DNA from: Streptomyces sp. CGMCC 4.7035 | Lineage (GTDB): Bacteria; Actinomycetota; Actinomycetes; Streptomycetales; Streptomycetaceae | Direction: 5' to 3' | Assembly: GCF_031583065.1 (NCBI RefSeq) | Contig: NZ_CP134053.1 | Span: 2,480,001 to 2,544,000 of the forward strand | DNA: 64,000 bases | Shown here: positions 17,593 to 26,743 of the stretch, piece after piece | Layout of the letters: each line of letters begins with the position of its first letter | How positions within the stretch are numbered: position 1 is the first letter of the stretch | Program-made: the position numbers and the translations under genes | The notes under the pieces: generated by a model | What the model saw: only the letters and a program-made list of their open reading frames with translations | What the model was told of the DNA's origin: nothing | The model's database searches: none

Positions 17593-20454
17593 ATGAGAGT
17601 CGCTTTTCTGCTGGCCCAGGCCGATGTCCTGGGCGATGCGGAGCGCGCGGTGTTCGGTCACGCGACGGAGCTCGCGGACCGGCACGATGTTCGGATCATC
17701 AGCGTTTTCAAGGCGCGTCGTCGGCGTTTCGCGCCCCCGGATCCCCGTGTTCCGGTCACGTTCCTCATCGAGAGCCCGCAGTCCCGTGCCGTGCGTCGCT
17801 CCGGTCTCGACGCCGCCGCGAGCGCTGCTCTGACGGCGCTGCCCAGTGAGATCGTCGAGCGTCGCTGGGACGACCGGTTCAACCGGCTCGCCGACATCGA
17901 GCTGGAATACCTGCTCCATGACATCGACGTCGACGTACTGGTCACCACGTCACCGGCGCTGCTCGCTTATGCCGCGCGCTTCGCGCCACCGGATGTGATG
18001 ACGGTCCACCACGAACTGCGCGTGCCGGAGGTCGCGGGGCCCGCGGTCGAGCCGCTGCTGCGGCACATCACCCGGTGCGATGCCGTCACGTTGCCCTGCG
18101 CCCGTTCGCAGGAGTGGTTCACCGAGACCTTCGGCCCCGGGACGCCGCCGCTCGCGGTCGTTCCGCCCGCGCTCGCGGAGGGATTCAGGCCCCGGTCGAC
18201 GCTGGAAACGCGCATGGTGACACTGGTCGCGCGCCTGGAGGAGACGTCCGGCGTCGCCCAGGCGCTGGCCGCGTGGGCCCAGGTCAGCCCGCTGCACCCC
18301 ACCTGGACCCTGCGCGTCATCGGCGATGGCCCGCTCGGCAGGTCCCTGACGGGACGGCGCGACCAGCTGGGACTGCACAGCAGTGTCCAGTTCGTCGGCG
18401 AGGCGCCGCCCGTCCTTGCCGAGGAATGGGCCAAGGCGAGCATCGCGCTGAGCACCGCACGGGAGGACGCCCTGGGTCTCTCCCTGCGGGAGGCCCAGGC
18501 CGCGGGGGTACCCGTGGTGGCGTACGACTGCCCGAATGCCCCGCGTGAGGTCGTCTACGAGGGCCACACCGGCCTGTTGGCCACTCCTGACGACACGGAC
18601 GCCCTCGTCGCCGCGCTGCTCAACATGATGGAGAACGCGGAGATGCGCTGGTCCATGGGAAACGCGGCCGTCGAGGCCGCGCAGCGGTTCCGGCCGACGG
18701 ACCAGTGGGACCAGCTCTTCGCGGCGCTCGACGCCGACCGCGCGGCCGGCCGGCGCGCCGAGCTGAAGGCCGAGCGGGTCGCCGCCCACGCGCTGGTGTC
18801 CGGTGTCACCGGCCAGGCCCGGGCGGCCGCGGCGGCTCCGCGCAGCACTCGGCACACGAGCAAGCTCGAAGCGGCCGAGGAACGTCTGCTCAAGCAGAAG
18901 GGCGCCCTCGTGCGCGACGGCGGACAGGTGTGCCGCGTTGTCGACGCGGAGACCCCCTTCGACATCGTGCAGGCCAATCTGGCGATGACGGCGAGCGCGT
19001 TGGAAGCGGCCCGCATCCCGTACTTCGTCACCAGGACCACCAAGGTGCGGCACAGCGTCGCCGTGCACTCCAGCCACCGGGAAGCCGTCCTCAAGGCGCT
19101 CGCGCAGAGCTTCCAGGGACAGGCGGTGTACATGGCGCTGCTCAACGACGCGGACGCCTCCGTGACCACCACGCTCGCGGGTCTCGCGACCGACTACCTG
19201 CAGACGGGCTGTTCGGGCGTCCGTATCTACCAGAGCGTGGTCACGCCGTCGCGTACGTTGCGGCTCGGTGCGGCGTACGGCTGCACCATCGCCTTCTGGG
19301 ACGACGACCCGGAGGACCCCGAATCCATCGTCTCCCCGTTCCGTACGCTGATCGGTGGCCGGGTTCCGAAGGCGGCGTTGCGCCGGGTGCCGATGGTGCT
19401 GGGCGGACGTCAGTACCCGACCCTGGAGGCGTTCAGCCAGACCCTCCACCATGACATCGCGTTCCCCATCGACGCCGTGTACACGTGGGTCGACGGCGCC
19501 GACATCTCGTGGCTCGAACGCAAGAACGCGGTGCTCGCGGCCAAGGGGATCGAAACCGAGGACGCGGCGACGAGCGCGGCGCGGTTCCGCAACCGTGACG
19601 AGCTCCGCTACTCCCTCAGATCCCTCGACATGTACGCCCCGTGGATCCGCAACATCTACCTCGTGACGGATCGTCAGGTGCCGTCGTGGCTGGACACCAG
19701 TCATCCCCGGGTGCGTGTGGTGGACCACACGGAGATCTTCGGCAACGAGGGAGCGCTGCCCACGTACAACTCCCACGCCATCGAGAGTCGACTGCACCAC
19801 ATCGAGGGCCTGGCGGAACACTTCCTGTACTTCAACGACGACGTCTTCGCGGCCCGTCCGATCCAGCCGAGTCTCTTCTTCCTGGGGAACGGCCAGTCGA
19901 AGCACTTCATGTCGTCCAACGCGATCCCCATGAACCCCATCGCCGACGGCGACGAGTTCAGCCGCATGGCCGCGAAGAACAACCGGCAACTGGTGTCGTG
20001 GATGTTCGGCCGGACCCTGGTCAACTCGTTCATCCACGCTCCACACCCACTGCGGCGGAGCGTCATGTTCGACCTGGAGAAGCAGTTCCCCGACGCCTTG
20101 CGCAACACCGCTCACAACCAACTCCGCGACGCATCCGACGTGTCGGTCGCCTCGTCGTTGCACCACTATTTCGGCTACTACACCGGCCGCAGCGTGCCGG
20201 GCGGCATTTCGAGTGGATTCGTCAACGTCGGGCTGAGCGGGCAGGTGAAGAAGCTCAATCATCTCCTCGCTGAACGGTCGAACGACGTCTTCTGCCTCAA
20301 CGACTTCCACGACGGGGACATCTCGGAGGACGAGCAGGACGCCACGCTGGCCGCATTCCTGCCCAGCTACTTTCCGATAGCCAGCCAGTTCGAGGCGGGC
20401 TCACCGCGTAATCAGCTCTTCCACGCGGGGAGCCTTCCCGGTTGGCCGCTTTGA
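17593..20454 (+). CDS. GT4 glycosyltransferase-Stealth transferase fusion
   Basis: 953 residues. Residues 1 to about 380 form a GT-B glycosyltransferase of family GT4 (LRVIGDGPLGRSL near residue 240; the nucleotide-sugar motif EDALGLSLREAQAAGVPVV near 293). Residues about 430-620 are an accessory domain like the N-terminus of the solo Stealth protein. Stealth regions follow: CR1 IDAVYTWVDGADISW (626), CR2 FRNRDELRYSLRSL (665), CR3 NSHAIESRLHHIEG...LYFNDDVF (725), CR4 VASSLHHYFGYYTG (853). One chain could thus form both a glycosidic and a phosphodiester link. The start is the ATG at 17593 after AAGGAA; longer readings are spurious. Confidence 0.88.
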   Translation: MRVAFLLAQADVLGDAERAVFGHATELADRHDVRIISVFKARRRRFAPPDPRVPVTFLIESPQSRAVRRSGLDAAASAALTALPSEIVERRWDDRFNRLADIELEYLLHDIDVDVLVTTSPALLAYAARFAPPDVMTVHHELRVPEVAGPAVEPLLRHITRCDAVTLPCARSQEWFTETFGPGTPPLAVVPPALAEGFRPRSTLETRMVTLVARLEETSGVAQALAAWAQVSPLHPTWTLRVIGDGPLGRSLTGRRDQLGLHSSVQFVGEAPPVLAEEWAKASIALSTAREDALGLSLREAQAAGVPVVAYDCPNAPREVVYEGHTGLLATPDDTDALVAALLNMMENAEMRWSMGNAAVEAAQRFRPTDQWDQLFAALDADRAAGRRAELKAERVAAHALVSGVTGQARAAAAAPRSTRHTSKLEAAEERLLKQKGALVRDGGQVCRVVDAETPFDIVQANLAMTASALEAARIPYFVTRTTKVRHSVAVHSSHREAVLKALAQSFQGQAVYMALLNDADASVTTTLAGLATDYLQTGCSGVRIYQSVVTPSRTLRLGAAYGCTIAFWDDDPEDPESIVSPFRTLIGGRVPKAALRRVPMVLGGRQYPTLEAFSQTLHHDIAFPIDAVYTWVDGADISWLERKNAVLAAKGIETEDAATSAARFRNRDELRYSLRSLDMYAPWIRNIYLVTDRQVPSWLDTSHPRVRVVDHTEIFGNEGALPTYNSHAIESRLHHIEGLAEHFLYFNDDVFAARPIQPSLFFLGNGQSKHFMSSNAIPMNPIADGDEFSRMAAKNNRQLVSWMFGRTLVNSFIHAPHPLRRSVMFDLEKQFPDALRNTAHNQLRDASDVSVASSLHHYFGYYTGRSVPGGISSGFVNVGLSGQVKKLNHLLAERSNDVFCLNDFHDGDISEDEQDATLAAFLPSYFPIASQFEAGSPRNQLFHAGSLPGWPL

Positions 20455-20462
20455 GAGGAACC

Positions 20463-21851
20463 ATGAACAAGTTCTGCATCCTGGGCAACTCGGTCGCGAC
20501 GTCCCGCAAACCGGAAGAGGCTCCGCTCGCCGGCTGGGGACAGTTCGTCGTGGACTTCCTCTCCGGTCACTACGAGGTCAAGAACTACGCCCGTGACGCG
20601 ATGACCGCGCGCGCCTACTACACCGAGCGATTCATCAGCCTGCTGAACTCGCTGAACCCGGGTGATGTGGTGGCCATCGACTTCGGTGCCGTGGAGCAGC
20701 GCATCAATGTCCCGCTGCGCTACCACAGTCCCCGGGAGTTCAAGGAGTTCCTGGGGCTCTACGTCGAGGCGATCCGGGGGGAAGGTGCCGTTCCGGTCCT
20801 GGTGACCCCGTCGGCGCGCTGCGTCTTCGACGTCCACGGGAACGTCGTGAACACCCACGACTCCTATCCCGACCTGGTGCGGGAGGCCGCCGCGGGGACG
20901 GGGGCCGACCTGATCGACCTGAACAGGTACACCACACAGCTCCTCCAGGAGCTGGGGCCCACCCGGGCGCGCGGATTCTTCCGCTGGACGGACGCGGGAG
21001 AGCATCCGAACCACCCCGACGGCATGATCGATTCCACTCACTTCAACGAGGCCGGTGCCCGCGAAGTGGCGCGGATCTTCTGCTCCGCGCTGCTCCACGC
21101 CCAGGGTGTTCCGCCGGGTCTCGTCAACCCCGACTCCTTGCAGCCGGGTGAATACCCGCCGGTTTCGGCCGAGTTCACGGTCACCAACCCCGAGTCCGCG
21201 CTGTATGGCGGCGATCATGTCGTCGGGCCGCCGACGATCAAGTCTCCCGGGCCCTCGAAGATTGTCAGCCCCCTGCAGAAGTTCTCCGGGTCGGTCCCGC
21301 TGGGAACGTCGTACCTCCTGTTCTTCGAGAATGGCTCCTACCTCGGCGGCACCGCCGTCAACGAGGCGGGGAACTGGCTGTGGCGCCGCGCGGTGAGCTG
21401 GCCCGCGGGCGAGCACCTGGTCCAGGCGGTCGGACTCACCGAGACCGGAGTGTCCCAGGTGGCGTCCGTGCCGTTCACGGTGCAGGACCACGTCGAGCCG
21501 CCCGTCGTCCTCGGCCCGCGGGAGGGCGCTCTCAGCGGTCCGCGGCCGAGGTTCTCCGGCACCGCGGCGGACGGCGTGGCCAAGGTGATGGTGCTGGAAG
21601 GGGGGCGGCTGATCGCCGAGGCTCCGGTGCGGGAGGACGGGACCTGGAGCGTGCGTCATCCGCACGACTGGAAGCCCGGTACCTACCAGGTGGAGTTCGT
21701 GTCGGTGTTCAGCGCGCTGCATTCCCGGCCGACCCCCCTCACGCTCAGGATCCATGGGATACCGGAAGGGCACTGGCTCAGGGAATCGGTCATCGCCCGT
21801 GAAGGGTGCGGCGAGAAGTGCGAGCACCTCCCCTTCGCCGGGCGGTGGTGA
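20463..21851 (+). CDS. SGNH hydrolase-like protein with Ig-like C-terminus
   Basis: 462 residues. An SGNH/GDSL-esterase-like domain occupies about residues 1-220: CILGNSVATS at the nucleophile block (Ser in place of the usual GDS context) and the Asp-His block DSTHFNEAGAREVA; overall it resembles rhamnogalacturonan acetylesterases. Two Ig-like repeats follow (about 235-345 and 350-440). There is no signal peptide, so it should act inside the cell unless exported otherwise. It starts 8 bp after the GT4-Stealth fusion (AGAGGAACC before the ATG), implying removal or addition of acyl groups on the glycopolymer. Catalysis is inferred. Confidence 0.75.
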   Translation: MNKFCILGNSVATSRKPEEAPLAGWGQFVVDFLSGHYEVKNYARDAMTARAYYTERFISLLNSLNPGDVVAIDFGAVEQRINVPLRYHSPREFKEFLGLYVEAIRGEGAVPVLVTPSARCVFDVHGNVVNTHDSYPDLVREAAAGTGADLIDLNRYTTQLLQELGPTRARGFFRWTDAGEHPNHPDGMIDSTHFNEAGAREVARIFCSALLHAQGVPPGLVNPDSLQPGEYPPVSAEFTVTNPESALYGGDHVVGPPTIKSPGPSKIVSPLQKFSGSVPLGTSYLLFFENGSYLGGTAVNEAGNWLWRRAVSWPAGEHLVQAVGLTETGVSQVASVPFTVQDHVEPPVVLGPREGALSGPRPRFSGTAADGVAKVMVLEGGRLIAEAPVREDGTWSVRHPHDWKPGTYQVEFVSVFSALHSRPTPLTLRIHGIPEGHWLRESVIAREGCGEKCEHLPFAGRW

Positions 21852-21910
21852 GCGCTGCGGCGCAACGGGCCTTGCCTGCCCGGGGGTCGGGCCGGGTGCC
21901 GCGGCTTCGG

Positions 21911-22867
21911 TCAGGGCGTCCGCATCCGTACCGTCCCCACCAGAACCCGATGGTCCGCGCAGCGGGTGACCCCGGTGCACGACGTCGGGATCGCCAAAGA
22001 GACGGCGTCGTACTCACCGGCCAGCCGGGACTCCCGTACGAAGATCTGGTCCACCTTGGCCCTGCCACCGCAGGGACTGGGCACCGCGGAGGAACCCAGG
22101 GCGGTCCACTCACCGTAGCCCGGGCAGTGTGCGCTGTCCGCGTCGTCGAGTTCCCGGTGGTTCCCCGCGTTCCCGGGGTTGTTCGCCGTAGTCGCGGAGG
22201 GCGCGTACATCTGGTCGAGCCGCGCGTAGTGCGGCTGTGCGTTGAAGTCGCCCGCGATGAGATACGCCTGGCCGGACCGGTCGAACGCATCGAGCGTTCG
22301 GCGTACGAACTCGATCTGCCGGTAATTGTCGGGCGCGCCGTCGTGCACGGCATTGCTGGTGGTGATGTGTACGGTGCAGAACTTCATCCGTGGTGTGTCA
22401 CGCAGCGGAGCGCACAGCATCTTCCGCTGTTCCGACGTACCGTCCGAGGGAAGCGCATACTGCCGCGATGCGCCGAGCGAGTGCCTGCTGAATAGGGCTA
22501 TCCCATAGTCGCCCGTGCCGCCGCAGATCTCCGGCGAGGCCGAGCGAGTGGGCGTGAAGCGCGCGAAGTCCGCCGTGTCCTGGGGCCAGTTCTGGTCGGC
22601 TAGGCCCTTCTGGAGGGCTTTGAACTGGCTGTGGCAGACTTCGTTGAGCGATACGAAGTCGGCGTTGCGGTTCCGGATCGAGTTGATGGCGGCGTTTACC
22701 AGACCGTCGGTCGTCGATCCGTGGTGCATCGCGTTGCCCGCGATGTTCCAGTGCCAGACGCGATACGTGTGGACGGAATCCCGGCTCGACCGGCTCGTCC
22801 AGGAAATCGTCGCGAGCACGGCGGCCACGGCCGCCACGAACGGCAGCACCCTTCTCCCAAGTCGCAC
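21911..22867 (-). CDS. Secreted endonuclease/exonuclease/phosphatase-family protein
   Basis: 318 residues with an N-terminal signal or anchor helix (RVLPFVAAVAAVLATISWT) and an EEP (DNase I/sphingomyelinase-like) domain: HWNIAGN, FVSLNEVC with the metal-binding Glu, YLIAGDFNAQP, KVDQIFV and the final CADHRVLVG. It probably cleaves phosphodiesters outside the cell, in DNA, lipids or possibly the phosphodiester-linked polymer of the neighbouring Stealth genes; the last is speculation. Start at the GTG at 22867, preceded by a purine-rich AGGGGGGA. It converges on the SGNH gene. Confidence 0.82.
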   Translation of the reverse strand: MRLGRRVLPFVAAVAAVLATISWTSRSSRDSVHTYRVWHWNIAGNAMHHGSTTDGLVNAAINSIRNRNADFVSLNEVCHSQFKALQKGLADQNWPQDTADFARFTPTRSASPEICGGTGDYGIALFSRHSLGASRQYALPSDGTSEQRKMLCAPLRDTPRMKFCTVHITTSNAVHDGAPDNYRQIEFVRRTLDAFDRSGQAYLIAGDFNAQPHYARLDQMYAPSATTANNPGNAGNHRELDDADSAHCPGYGEWTALGSSAVPSPCGGRAKVDQIFVRESRLAGEYDAVSLAIPTSCTGVTRCADHRVLVGTVRMRTP

Positions 22868-22985
22868 GGTCCCCCCTGAATGCCCAGTGTGCGAACCCCC
22901 GGGGCAGCAAACCACCGGGCCGGGCATTTGAGAAGGGGTCGCCGTCACGAGCGGTGCCTATGGTGCCGATTCGCTCTGGAATTTC

Positions 22986-23327
22986 GACTGCACCCAGTTT
23001 CCCGAGGAAAGGGCGTCGGCGACGCCACGGGCGACGGCCGCCCGGACCTGGTGGCCGCCTATGGCGACAAGCTGTGGCTGTACGCGGGCGATCCCCGGTC
23101 CCGGCCGGGTGTCGAAGCGCCGGTCGAGATCGGCGGCAGCGGCTGGGACGTCATGACGCGCCGACGCGGACGGCAACGGCGTGGCCGACATGTGGACGAC
23201 CACCGACTCGGGCACCGGAACGCTGATGTTCTACGCGGGTGGGACCGACGCGGCCGGCAATCCGGTGGACGGCACGCGCACCACGGTCGGCCTGGGCGGC
23301 TGGAACTCCATTGTGCTCATCTCGTGA
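22986..23327 (+). pseudogene. Frameshifted remnant of an FG-GAP/VCBS repeat protein
   Basis: Frame 2 encodes GDATGDGRPDLVAAYGDKLWLYAGD-type calcium-binding propeller sequence up to GGSGWDVMT (about 23155). The continuation DADGNGVADMWTTT...TTVGLGGWNSIVLIS is in frame 3 and ends at TGA 23325-23327. The two parts clearly belong together, so an indel near 23150-23160 has broken the gene, and no start or signal sequence is left upstream. It looks like the 3' end of a secreted FG-GAP protein similar to the C-terminus of the protease at 31801-33780. Confidence 0.7.
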
Positions 23328-23343
23328 GCAGAACAACACATGA

Positions 23344-23378
23344 GAGGAGGGCCTCCGCACACCGCGGAGGCCCTCCTC
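23344..23378. terminator. Perfect 15-bp hairpin terminator of fadAB
   Basis: GAGGAGGGCCTCCGC (23344-23358) and GCGGAGGCCCTCCTC (23364-23378) are exact complements around a 5-nt loop. It lies 18 bp beyond the fadB-like stop on the minus strand and could serve both directions. Confidence 0.85.
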
Positions 23379-23396
23379 ACGTGCGCACTACGGCCG

Positions 23397-25526
23397 TTAC
23401 GCCGGAACCGACGCCACACCCGCTGCCAGGAACCGCTTGCCGTTCACCCGCTCGGAGACGCCCTCGCGGTCCAGGTACGGCGTGATACCGCCCAGGTGGA
23501 AGGGCCAGCCGGCGCCCGTGATCAGGCAGAGGTCGATGTCCTGGGCCTCGGCGACGACGCCCTCGTCGAGCATCAGGCCGATCTCCTGGGCCACCGCGTC
23601 CAGGACGCGGGCGCGGACCTGCTCCTCGGTCAGGACGGTGTCGCCCTGCTTCAGGAGCGCGGCGACCTCCGGGTCCAGCTCCGGCTTGCCGCTGTCGTAG
23701 ACGTAGAAGCCGCGCTTGCCCGCCTTGACGACGGCGGCGAGGTTCGGGGAGACCGTGAAGCGGTCCGGGAAGGCCCGGTTGAGGGTCTCGGAGACGTGCA
23801 GGCCGATCGCCGGGCCGACCAGTTCCAGCAGCACCAGCGGGGACATCGGCAGACCGAGCGGCTCGACGGCCTTCTCGGCGACCTCGACCGGGGTGCCCTC
23901 GTCGATGACGTTCTGGATCTCGCCCATGAAGCGGGTCAGGATGCGGTTCACGACGAACGCAGGGGCGTCCTTGACCAGAACCGCCGTCTTCTTCAGCTTC
24001 TTGGCGACGGCGAACGCCGTGGCCAGCGAGGCGTCGTCCGTCTTCTCGCCGCGGACGATCTCCAGGAGCGGCAGGATCGCGACCGGGTTGAAGAAGTGGA
24101 AGCCCACGACCCGCTCGGGGTTCTTGAGCTTCGACGCCATCTCCGTCACCGACAGGGACGAGGTGTTGGTCGCCAGGATCGCGTGCGCCGGGGCGACCGC
24201 CTCGACCTCCGCGAACACCTGCTGCTTGACGCCGATCTCCTCGAACACGGCCTCGATGACGAAGTCCGCGTCCGCGAAGCCCTCCGCCTTGTCCAGGACA
24301 CCCGTCACCAGCGCCTTGAGGCGGTTGGCCTTGTCCTGGTTGATACGGCCCTTGCCGAGCAGCTTGTCGATCTCGGCGTGGACGTAGCCCACACCCTTGT
24401 CGACGCGCTCCTGGTCGATGTCCGTGAGGACGACCGGGACCTCCAGGCGGCGCAGGAAGAGGAGGGCGAGCTGGCTGGCCATCAGGCCCGCGCCCACCAC
24501 GCCGACCTTCGTCACCGGGCGCGCCAGGCTCTTGTCGGGAGCGCCGGCCGGACGCTTGCCGCGCTTCTGCACCAGGTTGAACGCGTAGATGCCGGAGCGC
24601 AGTTCGCCGCCCATGATCAGGTCGGCGAGGGCGACGTCCTCGGCGTCATAGCCCTGCTGCCGGTCGCCGTTCTTGGCGGCCGCGATGATGTCCAGGGCGC
24701 GGTACGCGGCCGGAGCGGCGCCGTGCACCTTGCCGTCCGCGATGAAGCGGCCCTTGGCGACGGCCTGGTCCCAGGCCTCGCCGCGGTCGATCACCGGGCG
24801 CTCGACCTCGATGTCGCCCTTGAGGACCTGCGCCGTCCAGATCAGCGACTGCTCCAGGAAGTCGGCGCCCTCGAAGAGCGCGTCGGCGATCCCGAGGTCG
24901 AAGACCTGCTGGCCCTTCAGCTGCTTGTTCTGGTTGAGGCTGTTCTCGATGATGACCGAGACGGCCTTGTCGGCGCCGATCAGGTTCGGCAGCAGCGTGC
25001 AGCCGCCCCAGCCGGGGACGAGACCGAGGAAGACCTCGGGCAGCGAGAACGCCGGGATCGCCTTGGAGACGGTCCGGTAGGTGCAGTGCAGGCCGACCTC
25101 GACGCCGCCGCCCATGGCCGCGCCGTTGTAGTAGGCGAAGGTCGGGACGGCGAGGCCCGCGAGGCGCTTGAAGACCTCGTGACCGCCCTTGCCGATGGCG
25201 AGCGCGTCCTCGTGCTTCTTCAGCAGCTCGACGCCCTTGAGGTCGGCGCCGACCGCGAAGATGAACGGCTTGCCGGTGACGCCGACACCGACGATGGTGC
25301 CCTCGGCCGCCTCCTTCTCGACCTGGTCGATGGCGGTGTCGAGGTTCGCCAGCGACTGCGGGCCGAAGGTGGTCGGCTTGGTGTGGTCCAGGCCGTTGTC
25401 CAGCGTGATCAGGGCGAAGCGCCCAGCACCGTACGGCAGGTCGAAGTGGCGTACGTGCGCCTGCGTGACGACCTCGTCCGGGAACAGCTCGGCCGCGCCC
25501 TTCAGGAGTTCAGCGGTGGTGCTCAC
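23397..25526 (-). CDS. fadB: Fatty-acid oxidation complex alpha subunit (hydratase/3-hydroxyacyl-CoA dehydrogenase)
   Basis: 709-residue bifunctional beta-oxidation enzyme. The N-terminal crotonase domain (about 1-200) has the oxyanion-hole segments PFIFAVGADLKG and NGAAMGGGVEVGLH and the catalytic-Glu segment PEVFLGLVPGWGG; the 3-hydroxyacyl-CoA dehydrogenase part begins with the NAD-binding GVVGAGLMASQLA and includes ATNTSSLSVTEMA and FHFFNPVAILPLLEI. The GTG start at 25526 overlaps the thiolase stop (GTGA), so translation is coupled and the two form the trifunctional complex. Length is normal for the family. Confidence 0.93.
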   Translation of the reverse strand: MSTTAELLKGAAELFPDEVVTQAHVRHFDLPYGAGRFALITLDNGLDHTKPTTFGPQSLANLDTAIDQVEKEAAEGTIVGVGVTGKPFIFAVGADLKGVELLKKHEDALAIGKGGHEVFKRLAGLAVPTFAYYNGAAMGGGVEVGLHCTYRTVSKAIPAFSLPEVFLGLVPGWGGCTLLPNLIGADKAVSVIIENSLNQNKQLKGQQVFDLGIADALFEGADFLEQSLIWTAQVLKGDIEVERPVIDRGEAWDQAVAKGRFIADGKVHGAAPAAYRALDIIAAAKNGDRQQGYDAEDVALADLIMGGELRSGIYAFNLVQKRGKRPAGAPDKSLARPVTKVGVVGAGLMASQLALLFLRRLEVPVVLTDIDQERVDKGVGYVHAEIDKLLGKGRINQDKANRLKALVTGVLDKAEGFADADFVIEAVFEEIGVKQQVFAEVEAVAPAHAILATNTSSLSVTEMASKLKNPERVVGFHFFNPVAILPLLEIVRGEKTDDASLATAFAVAKKLKKTAVLVKDAPAFVVNRILTRFMGEIQNVIDEGTPVEVAEKAVEPLGLPMSPLVLLELVGPAIGLHVSETLNRAFPDRFTVSPNLAAVVKAGKRGFYVYDSGKPELDPEVAALLKQGDTVLTEEQVRARVLDAVAQEIGLMLDEGVVAEAQDIDLCLITGAGWPFHLGGITPYLDREGVSERVNGKRFLAAGVASVPA

Positions 25527-26743
25527 TTGTCGCCTCCGTCGAAGTGCGGGTTCTCCCAGATGACCGTCGCGCCCATGCCGAAGCCGACGCACATGGTAGT
25601 CAGGCCGTAGCGGACCTGCGGCTGCTCCTCGAACTGGCGGGCCAGCTGCGTCATCAGACGGACGCCGGAGGAGGCGAGCGGGTGACCGAAGGCGATGGCG
25701 CCGCCGTACTGGTTGACGCGCTCGTCGTCGTCCGCGATGCCGTAGTGGTCGAGGAAGGCCAGGACCTGGACGGCGAAGGCCTCGTTGATCTCGAACAGGC
25801 CGATGTCGGAGATGGACAGACCCGCCTGGGCCAGGGCCTTCTCCGTCGCCGGGATCGGGCCGTAGCCCATGACCTCCGGCTCCACACCCGCGAAGGAGTA
25901 GGAGACGAGGCGCATCTTGACCGGCAGGTTGTTCTCGCGGGCGAAGTCCTCGCTCGCGATGACCGACGCGGTGGCGCCGTCGTTCAGACCGGCCGCGTTA
26001 CCGGCGGTGACCCGGCCGTGCACGCGAAACGGCGTCTTGAGACCGGAGAGGCTCTCCAGGGTCGTACCCGGGCGCATCGGCTCGTCGGCGGTGACCAGGC
26101 CCCAGCCGGTCTCGCCGCCCTCGGGGTTGGTCCGGCGCACCGAGATCGGCACCAGGTCCTGCTGGATCTTGCCGTTGGCGTACGCCTTGGCGGCCTTCTC
26201 CTGCGAGCGCACGGCGTATTCGTCGGCGCGCTGCTTGGTGATCTGCGGGTAGCGGTCGTGCAGGTTCTCCGCGGTCATGCCCATGAACAGGGCCGACTCG
26301 TCGACCAGCTTCTCGCTGACGAACCGCGGGTTCGGGTCCACGCCCTCGCCCATCGGGTGGCGGCCCATGTGCTCGACACCGCCGGCGATGGCGACGTCGT
26401 ACGCGCCGAAGGCGACGGAGCCGGCGACCGTGGTGACGGCGGTCAGGGCGCCGGCACACATGCGGTCGATGGAGTAGCCGGGGACCGAGGTGGGCAGGCC
26501 CGCGAGGATGCCGGCGGTGCGGCCGATGGTCAGGCCCTGGTCGCCGATCTGCGTGGTCGCGGCGATGGCGACCTCGTCGATCTTCTTCGGGTCGAGACCC
26601 GGGTTGCGGCGCAGCAGCTCCCGGATCGCCTTCACGACGAGGTCGTCGGCGCGGGTCTCGTGGTAGATGCCCTTCGGGCCCGCCTTGCCGAACGGGGTGC
26701 GGACGCCGTCGACGAAGACGACGTCCCTGACGGTACGAGGCAC
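25523..26743 (-). CDS. fadA: Acetyl-CoA acyltransferase (thiolase)
   Basis: 406-residue thiolase carrying out the last step of beta-oxidation: nucleophile Cys in SIDRMCAGALTAV (about residue 95), and the His and second Cys in GGAIAFGHPLASSGVR and TMCVGFGMGA near the C-terminus. The GTG at 26743 has GGAGGAG upstream with a 7-nt spacer and starts at VPRTVRDVVFVDG; the longer reading to 26809 lacks a site. First gene of the fadAB operon; a perfect palindrome about 45 bp upstream may be the operator. Confidence 0.93.
   Translation of the reverse strand: MPRTVRDVVFVDGVRTPFGKAGPKGIYHETRADDLVVKAIRELLRRNPGLDPKKIDEVAIAATTQIGDQGLTIGRTAGILAGLPTSVPGYSIDRMCAGALTAVTTVAGSVAFGAYDVAIAGGVEHMGRHPMGEGVDPNPRFVSEKLVDESALFMGMTAENLHDRYPQITKQRADEYAVRSQEKAAKAYANGKIQQDLVPISVRRTNPEGGETGWGLVTADEPMRPGTTLESLSGLKTPFRVHGRVTAGNAAGLNDGATASVIASEDFARENNLPVKMRLVSYSFAGVEPEVMGYGPIPATEKALAQAGLSISDIGLFEINEAFAVQVLAFLDHYGIADDDERVNQYGGAIAFGHPLASSGVRLMTQLARQFEEQPQVRYGLTTMCVGFGMGATVIWENPHFDGGDK

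Noticed and set aside
23340..25610. 756-codon open frame on the plus strand opposite fadB
   Set aside because: Highly charged Arg/Asp/Leu/Val composition typical of antisense frames; fadB on the other strand has all family motifs.
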